Origin: JAVJSU01 sp040219275
GTDB lineage: Bacteria > Chloroflexota > Anaerolineae > Aggregatilineales > Phototrophicaceae
Length of the DNA stretch: 64,000 nucleotides
Assembly (NCBI GenBank): GCA_040219275.1
Contig: JAVJSU010000027.1
Location: 1-64,000, forward strand
Direction of reading: 5' to 3'
In this document: positions 50,601 through 60,900 of the stretch, piece after piece
Numbering within the stretch: position 1 is the stretch's first letter
Layout: each line of letters opens with the position of its first letter
Notes under the pieces: model-generated
Told to the model about the DNA's origin: nothing
What the model saw: the letters and a program-made list of their open reading frames with translations, nothing else
Database searches by the model: none
Translations under genes and position numbers: made by a program

Positions 50601-51965
50601 CGCATACAACAAGCCACCCACGACTAAGAACGCGCCAAGCCAGATTGCGACAATCGGCAAAAGCGTGAAGTCGGACTCGACAATGACGGTTTCTGTTTCT
50701 TGCCCCGGCACAGGCTGTTGTTGCACTTCAGTGCTATCTGCACGCGCCGGTTCATGGGACAGTTCTTCGAATACCAGAAGTCCCGCGCCTATCACCAGCA
50801 CAATGCCAAGCACCGCCAGCAGGGGTCGTCCAAAGGGGATAAATGACCGGAAGCGTAAAGCGGCATACAACAGGCTAATTGACATCACAACGATCAGGGC
50901 AACCGCCAGCGAGGTCAATATGGAAAGCGCCCATAAGAGGAGCACATTAATCAGTATGATAATCGCGTCTGTGGGCTGAAAATTACTTTCCCGACGGCGG
51001 AAAACCCAGATGCCGGTGCCGATAGTCGTCGCTAACAAAAAGACGACTGACAGACCAAGCCAACTGAGAAAGGTAGCGAAATCCGTTGTCACGGCTTGCC
51101 CACTCAGGAGCACCCCGAACTGATCTCCGATAAAGTTCATGCGTGCGGAGAGCGACTCGCCACCGATCACACCGACATTGCCCAAACCCACTGTGAAAAC
51201 GAGAATCATCAGCAAGGAGAACATACCTGCCAGCGAAAAGCCCATTATGATCGTTTCAAATAGCGGCTTACCGTTGACCATGAAGAAATGTTGCGCCATC
51301 CGTACCAGCCAATAAATGGTCAGGAATGCGCCGAAAATGGCGATATAAATGAACGCCGTTTCTTTCGAGCCGAGATTCCAGATCATCGACGCGGCGATAA
51401 TGTATAACCAGTGCGCTCGCCGTCGCTGAGTCTCCGGTCCGCTGAGGTACATCATAATCGCCCATGCCATAATCACCGCCGAAAGAATAGACGGTGTATC
51501 ATGGCGCAAATAGCGATTGTAGTACATCAATAAAGGTGAAACGAGGAACATCAACGACGCGAGAATCGTCCCCCACCTTCCCAGCCATCGCCGGAAAAGC
51601 AAAGGCGACATCACCAGCAACACGCCTAGCAATGCGGGGTAAATGCGTGATGTAAAATCGCTATCGCCAAACAGGAAATACGACAGCGCCGTAAAATGAA
51701 ACAGGATCGGTCCGTGCATCAACGGCGTGTGCTCGAATTGTCCATCTGTATAGAGATTATAGGAATATTGCGTGTGTAAGCTCTCATCATGGCTCATCAC
51801 CCGCTCACCAAGATCATAAAAGCGCGTAAAAATCGCCAATAGCAAAATCGTGGTAAATAAAATTACCTGCCAATTCAGCGTAAATGACCGCGCAAAAACC
51901 GTATTGAGCACATTATCGTCCTGCGCTCTATCGTGTCCAAATTCCTGATTTACCGTTGTCGCCAT
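47673..51965 (-). CDS. Agl23-like (TIGR03663) GT-C membrane protein with NHL propeller
   Basis: 1430 residues. The first 650 and the 700-870 region hold roughly 15-20 membrane helices. The first outside loop has RVMSHDESLHTQYSYNLYT near residue 55, with the acid pair expected at the catalytic site of GT-C enzymes, then HTPLMHGPILFHFTALSYFL and YNRYLRHDTPSI, typical of the Agl23/TIGR03663 family. A loop at 650-700 is rich in acids. From about 1080 to 1360 there are six NHL blades (GLIYVADTWNYLIRVF; GRVYVADTGNKRIRVYDADG; GRVFVADTWNRRVSIF; GNIYVADTVSGRVMRF), enough for a full six-bladed propeller. It should sit outside the membrane and bind glycan or protein. GAGGG precedes the ATG. It closes the operon. 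Confidence 0.85.
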   Translation of the reverse strand: MATTVNQEFGHDRAQDDNVLNTVFARSFTLNWQVILFTTILLLAIFTRFYDLGERVMSHDESLHTQYSYNLYTDGQFEHTPLMHGPILFHFTALSYFLFGDSDFTSRIYPALLGVLLVMSPLLFRRWLGRWGTILASLMFLVSPLLMYYNRYLRHDTPSILSAVIMAWAIMMYLSGPETQRRRAHWLYIIAASMIWNLGSKETAFIYIAIFGAFLTIYWLVRMAQHFFMVNGKPLFETIIMGFSLAGMFSLLMILVFTVGLGNVGVIGGESLSARMNFIGDQFGVLLSGQAVTTDFATFLSWLGLSVVFLLATTIGTGIWVFRRRESNFQPTDAIIILINVLLLWALSILTSLAVALIVVMSISLLYAALRFRSFIPFGRPLLAVLGIVLVIGAGLLVFEELSHEPARADSTEVQQQPVPGQETETVIVESDFTLLPIVAIWLGAFLVVGGLLYARTAGWFDILDQFPEFDILIVMGSLILPWLTAFFIYATNPDAQAYANIANGLPTFLYNLIPTGSISTDLEAARVGRVLIGLLAWIPMMSIAVVAGLTWNWRRWIICFAIFHIIFAFFFTTVFTNIQGLATGMIYSLEYWLEQQGERRGSQPQYYYLLVIMPMYEFLPIIGSVLAMFGGMIVFWRRKREYVESYLFNTGNSANLDPFEEDAEIAEATESEVNEKVKNDEAVVREVDPRWRLDRLPFLLFVAFWAVLNLYAYTLSGEKMPWLGTHMTVPMILLAGWYFGRIIDRIDLHVLMQRRGWIYFILLPLGLVVAFQIISPFFGTEAPFQGNSRLFQTWTYQWLAVVFVGGLVLYAVLRLLETTGWGHLRRMFAVAVVALLAVVTFRSAWVASFINYDEATEFLVYAHGGSGNGYMVDALRDLSIRTTGGLDLRFGYDDGMSWPGSWYFRDFSGATYYGSNPTLRQIEELQAVVVRDDGRAEVEPLLGDAFMRFDYVRMVWPMQDYYNLNASRINNLLDFSSDNMGAAATRRGIFDIWWARDYDEYAIATGNPDRFDLTTWPVRDDLSLYVRKDIAAQVWPYGVGDGSPLTVLNQVEENLCLSNWQQIPASVVFDTINSPLTRPIGIDVTDDGLVYIAQEGNTQTGTGMQVSVFDTNGNFVGAFGERGQVGQEGAFFERPHSVAVGDNGLIYVADTWNYLIRVFNENYEQVNAWGQPFSAGIDAPVEPETGFWGPRDVAIDDGGRVYVADTGNKRIRVYDADGNYLLDIGTGGSGEGQLDEPAGIALHPDGRVFVADTWNRRVSIFLRDGTSMSSFTVRGWASEPLNRPYLAIDVARDMLYVTDPDAGRILVYNTEGNCIGAFGQFNAEFPDSTQFSGLGGITVDQAGNIYVADTVSGRVMRFDPFPMPEVTEVEESNPVEVIDPAEGGAIDAVLNSLELTEEVGLSIPGMEETVELSFPERELPDGETTAESE

Positions 51966-52024
51966 AAGCCCTCAATCATCGCATTCTATGTATGCGGGTT
52001 ACGTTTATATGCATCAACATTCAC

Positions 52025-52627
52025 TTAGTTGTTTTCGCCCGGCTCTAAAACCGGACGCGGGGTTGCCTGTAAGGTCGTGCCTAAATTTTCTGTCGTGATA
52101 ATATTTGCTTCCGCAGTTGCCGCCGCGACAGACTGTACATTGTCTTCAGGAGCATCCGTCCGTGCAAGGGTGAGTCGTTGGGCAGGTTCCGGCAAGGTCG
52201 TATCTGCCGCCAGAGAAACCCCACTATTGCCGAGCATCAACGGAACGACCACCAGCAAAATCGTCACCAGCATCGCCACTGCGTAACTTGTCCGCTGATA
52301 GGCAAGACGCGCACGGGCAGGCGGACGGCTCACAGGTTTACTCATCTCCGGTGTCATTTCCGTTTGAATCGCATTCCAGATGCGGTCAAGTTGTTCGGGG
52401 CGTGGCATACCGACCCGTTTCAATTCCGGTTTTAGCTCCTGCAATGCCCGTCGCTGATTCACATATTCATCATAGCACGCCGGACAATCGTCAATATAGC
52501 GCCCGATACGACGACGCGATTTTTCCGGCAAATCCCCATTGATGAATGCGACCATGCGTGTTTTGCAGTAGCGAAGTTTCCATTGAGTCATCAAATTAGA
52601 ATGAAGGTTCACGCTGAAATATCCCAT
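52025..52627 (-). CDS. Membrane anti-sigma factor with zinc-finger-like N-terminus
   Basis: 200 residues. Its start overlaps the sigma factor stop (TAATG), the classic sigma/anti-sigma arrangement. The N-terminus has the zf-HC2 (ZAS) pattern: YCKTRMVAFINGDLPEKSRR, then YIDDCPACYDEYVNQRRAL. The CxxC is present, but the His of the usual His-x3-Cys-x2-Cys is Tyr here, so zinc binding may be altered. One membrane helix lies at about 115-135 (YAVAMLVTILLVVVPLMLG), and the 60-residue end is outside. It most likely holds the ECF sigma factor at the membrane until a signal releases it. Confidence 0.85.
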   Translation of the reverse strand: MGYFSVNLHSNLMTQWKLRYCKTRMVAFINGDLPEKSRRRIGRYIDDCPACYDEYVNQRRALQELKPELKRVGMPRPEQLDRIWNAIQTEMTPEMSKPVSRPPARARLAYQRTSYAVAMLVTILLVVVPLMLGNSGVSLAADTTLPEPAQRLTLARTDAPEDNVQSVAAATAEANIITTENLGTTLQATPRPVLEPGENN

Positions 52628-53265
52628 TAAAAGCCCATCAATTCCTGTAATAATCCCTCGCCCACAGGTTCTAACACACCGCGCAGACGCTCATGCGCTA
52701 ACCGAACCCGACTTTCCGCTGTTTTCTGCGGGCAATTCATCACCTCGGCAATTTCACGGTAGGTCAAGCCATGCCCATAACGCAACATGACCGCCTCACG
52801 CAAATTTGACGATAACGCCGCCAATGCAGATACCAGCGCATCCTGTGCGGCGCGTTCCGCCATCATCGCTTCCGGTCTTTCTGAGCGCGGCGCTGAAATA
52901 TTCGTCTGAAAAAGTTGTGCGAGCGTCACCAAAAGAGGACGCTGACGACGATAGACATTCCGGCAACGGCTAACGGTGATGGTGTATAACCATGTTTTAA
53001 ACGCCGCACGGTCTGGATCATAGCGATGCAGATTTTTGAAGGCATACACGAAGACTTCTTGCACCACATCTTCGGCATCTTGATGATTAAGCAACAGGCT
53101 ATAGCACAGACGATAAACTCCGCTGGCATAATGCGCGTAGAGATCAGCAAAGCCGGATTGATCGCCCGCAATACCGCGTGCGATTGCATCAAGAATTTCC
53201 GGTTCTTCGCGTGAAGTTGTGTTTACGGTTGTCTCATCATTAGATTGTGGATGCTGTTGTTCCAT
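52627..53265 (-). CDS. ECF RNA polymerase sigma factor
   Basis: 212 residues from ATG at 53265 with AGGG at 7 bases spacing; a TTG five codons earlier is in frame. After an acidic, low-complexity start it has region 2 (GFADLYAHYASGVYRLCYSL, NHQDAEDVVQEVFVYAFKNL, FKTWLYTITVSRCRNVYRR) and region 4 (LREAVMLRYGHGLTYREIAEV, CPQKTAESRVRLAHERLRGV) with a helix-turn-helix. No sigma 1.1 or region 3 exists, as expected for ECF factors. It is followed at once by its anti-sigma gene and lies inside the GT-C operon, which it probably controls. Confidence 0.95.
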   Translation of the reverse strand: MEQQHPQSNDETTVNTTSREEPEILDAIARGIAGDQSGFADLYAHYASGVYRLCYSLLLNHQDAEDVVQEVFVYAFKNLHRYDPDRAAFKTWLYTITVSRCRNVYRRQRPLLVTLAQLFQTNISAPRSERPEAMMAERAAQDALVSALAALSSNLREAVMLRYGHGLTYREIAEVMNCPQKTAESRVRLAHERLRGVLEPVGEGLLQELMGF

Positions 53266-53385
53266 GCCATGCCCTGCCAAACCGTCAAAGTATGTACCTT
53301 AATCTATACACACAGTCCTTACAAATTCCTCAATTTCATTGCCAATTTGAAAATTTGTGGGGATCGCGTGTTATTGTGACTTCGC

Positions 53386-55371
53386 CTACCCCACGCTGTT
53401 ATCTTCCGGCGCAGGTGGCACATAAGGCACGCTATCATACACATCCTGACGCACCCACAACGTCATCAAATCAGAAGCGCCCGGCTCCGCCCGTACATCG
53501 CGGGAAAGCAACCACGGCAGAAAGTCAAAACCATTCAGCACCGCCGACGGTGACCACACGCGGGTCAGCGAGATCGGTCTGCCGACATAACTGCCACCAA
53601 GATCAACCTCGGTGTTGTGTCCGGCGAGGATAATCACCTCTTGCTGATACGCCGCACTGCTATCGGTCACGTAAACTACATCCGGAAAATCACGCAAGAG
53701 CCAGCCGATTAAGCTATCAGAACGCCCCTCGACGTAAATCGGCAATTCACGCTCACCGCGGGCTTCACGCAGGTCTAGCTCAATCATCATTGTGCGTAGC
53801 ATGGTCGCATCCGATGTTACGGGCGCGATGTGCCACAATTCTACGGGATCATCTGCGCGGGAAACGGCGGTATTCCAGCCCGTCGCCAATCCGCTCATCA
53901 AAGCGAACGCCAGCACGCCCAAGCCTGCGCCACGCAAAGTCGCGCCATTGCCCCAGATGCTCGCCGCGAGGAAAAACCCGACCACGGAGAACATCAGTGT
54001 AATGAGCAACCAGATAAGGCTATTGGCGGTCAGTGCGAATGGTGCTTCGCTCAGGCGGGATAGTAACTCTACCAGTGATCCATTCGATACTTTTAAGAAT
54101 CCTCGTGCGATAATTTGCAGATGCAACATAAACATAAACGTCAGAGTCGCACCGGCAATCGCCAGCACCCATTTGCTCCAATTTAAGCTCGTAGTCGCCG
54201 CTTCTTCTTCCATTAAATTGTCGAGCCAGAGCGCAGGCAAATGTTCAGTTTTCAGCAAATCTTCACCTAGATAAGAGACCAAGCCGATCAACGGCACGAC
54301 CAACCACAGCGCATAATCTGCATCTGCGCCACGCATGAAGATCGACGCGAACACCCCGCCGATCAGCCAGAAGATGAAGAAGCGTTCGACAAACGTCAAC
54401 CCGCCCCGCCGGATAATCAGAAATAAGCTGATACCACCCAGGAGCCATAACCACGGTTCATAAAAAATGGAGGCAATCAGCGGGAAAAATGCAGGCGCAC
54501 CCGCGATACGCCCGGTAAACAGCGCAAAAAATCCGCCGACAGTTTCGCCGACCATACTCAACCCCGACGGGTAAAACATGAAGCCTGTGCTGACGATAAA
54601 GACCGTCAACAGTGCCGCGGGAATCGCGGTTGACCACGGCATCGTAATGATACGTGTTCTCACCCGCATCAAATAATCGTCCGGTGGGGTTTCGTCCGTT
54701 TCGTTGGCATCTAATGAGGTAAAGCCGAGCGCGATGCTCCCAGCGAACAGCAAAATCAACGCCAGCATCAATCCCGAAGGTCCGGCGAGGAATGCCATGG
54801 ATGTGAAGCTGATGACGGCGACAACGGCTAATGTGTTGTTGCTCTCTTCTTGAGAATCAGCCAGTGAATAGCGCCATAATGCCCATAATCCGATTCCGGC
54901 AAAAAGCATCGCCCACACAATGTCGCTACTCATCCGTGAATCGACGAGAAGCACAGGCGAAAAAGTCAATAGGATGACCATGATGAAAACCCGCACCCGC
55001 CCTAGCAAATCGCGGAATAACAGGGGCAACAAACCGAGCGCAACACCCGCTAAGGCAGTAAACACCCGTGCACCCGCCTCACCTGTATCAAAGGTCGTGA
55101 ATGCGAGTCGTTGCAACCAGAAGGTCACCGCGCTATCGGAAGTTAAAGGTTCAACGCCATTTGCTGGATACGCCGCATGGAATGCCGCCAGTGCATTGTG
55201 CGTTTCAGATGATGCTATCGGCACGGTGTCTAAATCGGCGGTACGAAGCGCCAGTGAAAAAACAATGATAATCAGGTAGATAAGCACCTCACCTGAAATC
55301 ATCACACGCCCGCTTGACCTTGCCGGAAACACATCCGAACTTTGAGTTGATTCAACGACTGCCTGTTGCAT
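53386..55371 (-). CDS. GT-C-like polytopic membrane protein
   Basis: 661 residues with about 13 membrane helices, the first at 27-45 (VLIYLIIIVFSLALRTADL). The first large loop has PIASSETHNALAAFHAAYP, at the place where related GT-C enzymes have an Asp/Glu pair, and then TFWLQRLAFTTFDTGEAGARVF and VLLVDSRMSSDIVWAMLFAG, the same layout as the Agl23-like protein. The conserved His-Asp-Glu is replaced by Ser-Ser-Glu, so the catalytic acid may be only one residue, or it may be a non-enzymatic relative. The C-terminal 120 residues form an outside domain (IYVEGRSDSLIGWLL). GGAG before ATG. It lies 13 bases after the 863-residue gene. Confidence 0.8.
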   Translation of the reverse strand: MQQAVVESTQSSDVFPARSSGRVMISGEVLIYLIIIVFSLALRTADLDTVPIASSETHNALAAFHAAYPANGVEPLTSDSAVTFWLQRLAFTTFDTGEAGARVFTALAGVALGLLPLLFRDLLGRVRVFIMVILLTFSPVLLVDSRMSSDIVWAMLFAGIGLWALWRYSLADSQEESNNTLAVVAVISFTSMAFLAGPSGLMLALILLFAGSIALGFTSLDANETDETPPDDYLMRVRTRIITMPWSTAIPAALLTVFIVSTGFMFYPSGLSMVGETVGGFFALFTGRIAGAPAFFPLIASIFYEPWLWLLGGISLFLIIRRGGLTFVERFFIFWLIGGVFASIFMRGADADYALWLVVPLIGLVSYLGEDLLKTEHLPALWLDNLMEEEAATTSLNWSKWVLAIAGATLTFMFMLHLQIIARGFLKVSNGSLVELLSRLSEAPFALTANSLIWLLITLMFSVVGFFLAASIWGNGATLRGAGLGVLAFALMSGLATGWNTAVSRADDPVELWHIAPVTSDATMLRTMMIELDLREARGERELPIYVEGRSDSLIGWLLRDFPDVVYVTDSSAAYQQEVIILAGHNTEVDLGGSYVGRPISLTRVWSPSAVLNGFDFLPWLLSRDVRAEPGASDLMTLWVRQDVYDSVPYVPPAPEDNSVG

Positions 55372-55384
55372 AACGCTCCAAACC

Positions 55385-57976
55385 TTATGGATTTAAGGAT
55401 GCAAGTTGCGAATTCACACGATAAATACGGCTATCACCGGACTCACACACTACATCGAGTTGATCTCTAAATTTCTCATCACCCGCGCCGCCGTAATGAT
55501 TACGCTCCGCCGTGCCGTAAATGATATAGTCAATGCCATATTGGTCGATGATTTCCTGCACAATATCATAGCGCAGGTCTTCGTAAAGACGTTGAATATC
55601 TTGTGGACGGGAGCCAACCACCGAAAAATAGGAGGTTCCGCGCCACTGCCCCTCATGACCTTGCCAGCCAATCACCACCGGTAAGCCGGTTAAGCCACCG
55701 ACCCGACCCGACCCTTGAATATCATACGATCCGCCGGTTGCTTCACCCACGATTACATCATCTCCCTCAACGAGATCGTTCAAGCACATCAGCACGTTGT
55801 AATCGTCCTGAGATACGCTCACAGCACTCCGCCCGCCATCCAGCGTAAGGGGCGCAGGGTCTTGCGAGATGCGCCTGCCGGTTTCCATAAACATACGATT
55901 ATAGATACCCAAGACCGGATACCATGCGCCGAGGAAGAGCACAATTGCTAACACCACGCCCGCCAATGCTTTGACAGGGAGCGGTGTAGGGCGTGATTGC
56001 CGATCTGCGAAGACGATATATAACCCATATGCCGTGCCAATGCTGACGACGATCCACGCCTGATAATAAAACTTGAAGACCGTGTTCATCCGTGTTGAGA
56101 AGTTATCCCGTAGATAGACAAACTCAGGAATGACCGTCAGGGACAAGCCCACACCAACTAGCATCAACGCGAAACCCGTTGCGGGTGCATAAGCAAAACC
56201 GTCCGAAGTGTCCACTGACTCGGCAGGCGGACGGCGCGGGAATAACCGCCCGATTACCAGCCAGAAGCCGATCAACAACAACGCCAGCATCGGCACGCTA
56301 CCCAGGCGGCGACTCACCAATTCCGGCATGAGTTCACCCAGTCCGCCGTTTTCGTCGATATAACGCAACGCATCCTGACGAACCGCATCGCTGAGTAAGC
56401 CGAACGCTGTGAAAAAAATCAGGATTCCGAAGAGGATGGCGAAAATAAAGACAATTGTCTGCCCACCGAGTGACCAGTTCATGCGTCCGTCGCGTCGTGC
56501 ACGCCACACCTCAACACCGAGGAACAACGGCAGAAGCAATATAAACGGACCGAACATCAGGAAAAATTGCGGTGAGTGCGTCGGGTAAATCAGATTCGGT
56601 AAGACACCGCCCAACTGTGAGCGGAAACCCACCAGAAATGGCAGATACGCCACGATCATGATGACGACCAGCGCCACGCCAAACACGATGACCTGAATCC
56701 AGTCATCTATTGCCAGACGTTTATGCCGGATCAAACGCCGCAAGACATCCGCACCGATTACCGCCGAGATATAAATGGGCGCGTCCCATGTGTTGAGGAA
56801 AACCAGCGCCCCCACACAAATGCCATAAAACAGCACGCGCAACGCATCTGGATTTTGCCCGATTAGCAACACGTTCAGCGCGATGCCAATTGCCAGCAAA
56901 ACGTACGGCAACGTCATCACATGTGGGTGACTATCTGCCAGCAAGAAGCTGAATTGGGGGAACTCCGCAATCGCTTCTACATGGCGCTCACTGCGCGTAA
57001 ATTGCGCAGGGTCAAGCAAATTTTGATCGCTAATCGTGCGGGCGGCATCAAACCACCACCAATATTCCCAGCGTGTCAAATCAGATGTGCCGCCATCTTC
57101 CGGCAATGGCTCCCAGCGATTTTTCATATCCCAGAATTCAAGATAGCTCTGGCTTGCCTGACCGGATTGATAGGGATATTCGACCAGTGGGGTCTGGAAA
57201 TTGCCGAGAAAAATCACGAAGATCATAGCGAGCACACCGAAACCGATTGCAACATTTTTCGACGGTGCTCTATCCAGCAAAGAAAATTCACCGACGCGAA
57301 CAAAGCGAAATGCCCGTGAGCGAATCAGATTATAAGTTACACCGAACGCCGCCGTGCCCGTCATGGCGAACAGCATAGCGATGTGCATGTTATAGCCGAT
57401 GGTCGTCCACACGCCGCTTACTTTGGAGAGCATCGCCGCCATCACGTAGCCGAAATAGTAGTAACTGATGGAATAATCAGACAGCCACGGGTCATTGGGC
57501 GGGAAAGATTCGCTACGGAAGATAGCGCTCATGAAGGCTAAATCCATCGGCTTTTCGGTAGCGTAAATGCCGTTTTGATGAGCGCGGACGATTGCCCACC
57601 CCACCAGAAGCACAGCAAACAGCACTTCGGTGACGATCACCACACGGCGATTTTCAGTCCACCATGCCCGCCAATCAAATGGCTTATTGATACTGTCTTT
57701 TAGACGGAAGTACACGAAGAGGGAAATCACCAGCACGATAACCCACGAAAATACGATGTTTCCGGCAGTGTTTTCAAAGAAACCGAAACTCGCCAGCAAC
57801 CAGAACACGAACGAGGTCAATAATACCCCCGCCGGACGCGCCAGGGTGTAACCCCGATCAGGAAATCCGGCGAATACGCGCACCATCATCGGGAGCACCG
57901 CCGCACCCGCCAGCGAGACGAGCAACCACCAATTTAGAACTATCCAACCCTCGCGGGAGATCCAATCAAAAATCAC
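55385..57976 (-). CDS. DUF2298 (Chlor_Arch_YYY) membrane protein
   Basis: 863 residues from GTG at 57976, preceded by GGTGG. About 18 membrane helices. The YYY signature is at residues 140-180: TEKPMDLAFMSAIFRSESF, PPNDPWLSDYS and ISYYYFGYVMAAML. A second conserved element is LLADSHPHVMTLPYVLLA near residue 346. Both also occur in the C-terminal half of the 1814-residue neighbour. These proteins are known from Chloroflexi and archaea and have no tested function; their topology resembles GT-C glycosyltransferases. The last 150 residues lie outside (VGEATGGSYDIQGSGRVGGL, VIGWQGHEGQWRG). It starts three bases after the preceding stop. Confidence 0.88.
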   Translation of the reverse strand: MIFDWISREGWIVLNWWLLVSLAGAAVLPMMVRVFAGFPDRGYTLARPAGVLLTSFVFWLLASFGFFENTAGNIVFSWVIVLVISLFVYFRLKDSINKPFDWRAWWTENRRVVIVTEVLFAVLLVGWAIVRAHQNGIYATEKPMDLAFMSAIFRSESFPPNDPWLSDYSISYYYFGYVMAAMLSKVSGVWTTIGYNMHIAMLFAMTGTAAFGVTYNLIRSRAFRFVRVGEFSLLDRAPSKNVAIGFGVLAMIFVIFLGNFQTPLVEYPYQSGQASQSYLEFWDMKNRWEPLPEDGGTSDLTRWEYWWWFDAARTISDQNLLDPAQFTRSERHVEAIAEFPQFSFLLADSHPHVMTLPYVLLAIGIALNVLLIGQNPDALRVLFYGICVGALVFLNTWDAPIYISAVIGADVLRRLIRHKRLAIDDWIQVIVFGVALVVIMIVAYLPFLVGFRSQLGGVLPNLIYPTHSPQFFLMFGPFILLLPLFLGVEVWRARRDGRMNWSLGGQTIVFIFAILFGILIFFTAFGLLSDAVRQDALRYIDENGGLGELMPELVSRRLGSVPMLALLLIGFWLVIGRLFPRRPPAESVDTSDGFAYAPATGFALMLVGVGLSLTVIPEFVYLRDNFSTRMNTVFKFYYQAWIVVSIGTAYGLYIVFADRQSRPTPLPVKALAGVVLAIVLFLGAWYPVLGIYNRMFMETGRRISQDPAPLTLDGGRSAVSVSQDDYNVLMCLNDLVEGDDVIVGEATGGSYDIQGSGRVGGLTGLPVVIGWQGHEGQWRGTSYFSVVGSRPQDIQRLYEDLRYDIVQEIIDQYGIDYIIYGTAERNHYGGAGDEKFRDQLDVVCESGDSRIYRVNSQLASLNP

Positions 57977-57979
57977 CGT

Positions 57980-60900
57980 TTAACCACCACTTTCTAATGA
58001 AAAGGCAAGCGAAGGTTGTGGCAATGCCTCTTGAATAACCTGATAAATGGTCGCATCGCCCTCTTTGTATGCAATTTCCAGCATACCGTCTTCGACCATG
58101 AAATCGAACTTGTCCAGCCCACCGGATTCGCTATAGCGTCCGCGTTCGTAATCCGTCAGAATCACATATTCAACGTTATAGAAACGTAAAATCTGCGCGG
58201 CGGAATAAATATCCTGCGTTTGATAGAAGGCATTCACATTCGCCGCACGCTGACGCACCAGACCGGGCATTGGCTCCAGTGACCGTTGTTGTGTCTGATG
58301 ATGATCCCACCCGACCACAGACGGCAAGCCAGTGTGAATGGAGATGCGCCCACCCCAGCGATACAACGATCCCAATGATTGTGCTTCCATGATGACAGGC
58401 GATCCCTGCACATTATCCTGCAACCAGCGAATCGCGTTGTAATCGTTAATCAGCTGGACGAATTCCCCCGGAATCAGCCCACCTTCCCAGTGTTGGGCAT
58501 AACGCATGAATTCCATGCCATCAAGCGTTACGGGCGTATCAGGAGCCATGCGATAAGCGGCTTTACCCTGCGTCGCCATGATGGGATACAGTGCCGCAAG
58601 GAAGAATAACAATCCCGCCACGCCGAACCAGAATCCACGCAAACGCCCGCGCCAGAAATCCGAGTTGCTGATGATCCACGAAAACGCCGCTCCGCCCGCC
58701 ACACTCAGGAGTAGCCAGACCTGCATGTAAAACTTGAAGACCATGTTCTGTCGTCCGTTATCACCACTAAGGACGAAGAACTCCACGCCTAAAGTGATAC
58801 ACAACGACAAGCCAATCAGCACCAGCACGAATTGCATCACGCGGGATTGCTTCGGGCGGAAGAACAACATGCCAATCCACGCCAGCAGTGGCACGACGAT
58901 CAACGTGACCCGCTCACCACGCAGGAAGAAAATCACGCCGATGAGCAAGGCAACCAGAAACACGAATAATCCCGCCAGCAACGGCAAGCCACGCCCGCGC
59001 AAATCACGCACTTTGACGACCCTTAACCAGCGCGCCGTTTCCCATACCAGCAAGGACACAGCAAGGAACAGGAACAAGCCATGAATATCCAGATATGCCC
59101 AGATCGGCGTTTTACCACCTTCCCACGGCAACAATTGCGTATAAGCGGTGGCGAACCACATATCATACGGTGCAATCGCAATCGCGCTGAAAATGCCGAA
59201 ACCGCCGACATAAAGCAACATATCGAGCAAACTTCTGCGGGTAATCTTCTCCCAGCGCAACCACCACGCATAACCCAAACCGACAAACGCGAGGATCATC
59301 AGGGTTGGATAGTCCCACGTATTGACCGCCTTAGACATCCCCACAGCGATTCCACCGAGCGCCAGCGTTAAATAGCGCGTTTTCCAGCTACGGGGATCAT
59401 TGCCCGCCAGCAAAATTTCGTGAAAGACGAACAACGCCGCGAACAAAATCAAGGGCATGGCGATCATATGCGCGTGCAAATCACCATAAAGGAAGGTGAA
59501 GTACGGCATTTCGTTGATTGCACCCCCGCCCACAGTTGGAATTTCGGTAATCACGCGGGTGGGTGCCCAGAACCAGCGATTCGGCGAAATATTCGGCGAC
59601 TCGCCATTGAGCATTCGCCCGACTCCGCGCCCAAAACCACTAACGAGCGAGGTGATTTTGTCAATCTCATAATTCACGCGATCACTAAGGCGATTCTCTT
59701 CGACGCGGAATCTCGCTTGCTCTAAGATTGACCCTAGCGCCTCATCACCCGGTTGAACTCGGTAGGTGTTAAAGTAATCATCGCTCAAGTCATCGACAAT
59801 ATATTTCTGTAAGCCCTGCGGAATTTCATATCCGCCAAGTTGGGCGATGGCATTGCCAAACACGCGGATGGTATCCAGATTGCCCACACCTATCGCCAGA
59901 ATCAGCGCAACGATGCCCGCGATTAACGGGTTGCCCACGGTGCGTCTACGGGGTCGGGATGCAGGAACAGGTTGTACGACTACCGCATTATCTTCATCGG
60001 TATCCTGCGCCAAACCGTCCACAATAGACGACGATTCGTCCTGCGCGATTTCTTCAGAGGTTACTTCGTCAAGAATATTTTCGTCGGGTGCATTTTCATC
60101 AGCCACGACTTCATTCACAGTGACGCGCCAACCATTGACAATGCTATATGCCATCGAGAAGGCGGCTAATCCGGTAATCGAGAACAGCGTCGGCACGATC
60201 AAATTATAGGCGACGGACGGGACGATGCCTGTGATGAGCGTAGGCACACCGACGATCACATAGCCAAAGTAATAATAATTGATGTAGCCACCCGCAAACC
60301 AGGGATCAATCGGCGGGAAGATAGTACTGCGGAGCACGCCGTTGAAGTAGGCGAAGTCCATCGGTTTTTCACCGCCGAACGTGACTTCCCACAGATCAGG
60401 ATTGGTCAGGCGGACGAAAATAAACAGCACAAACAGCAAGAGCGACAAGCCCTCGATAATCACCAGTAATCGCCAGCGCGCCCGCAAATAAGCGATCATA
60501 TCGGCGCGTCTACGCCAGATAATTACCCCGCTAATGCACGCGAGAATAGCAAACGCGCCAATCAAACCGGATTGTGACCAGACCGGCACACGCAACGTCG
60601 CCAGATACCATGTCGCCCAACCCGCCAGCAACATGCCGAGGAATTTTGCGAATCCGTAGCCACGATCTGCCAGACCGGGCAACAATAACCACAACAACGG
60701 ATAGACGATCAAGCCGATGAGGACGACGACCAGCCACCACACGACAACCGTGACGATCATCCCACTAGTGTTGATCCAGCTTTCACGGTCAAAACGATCT
60801 GACCATGTGCCGCTGTCTTGCTGTAATTCAAGCATATCTGGCGTGTATTCTAACAACGAGGGCGCTTGATCTGCTGTATATGAATCGCGTACAACAACAT

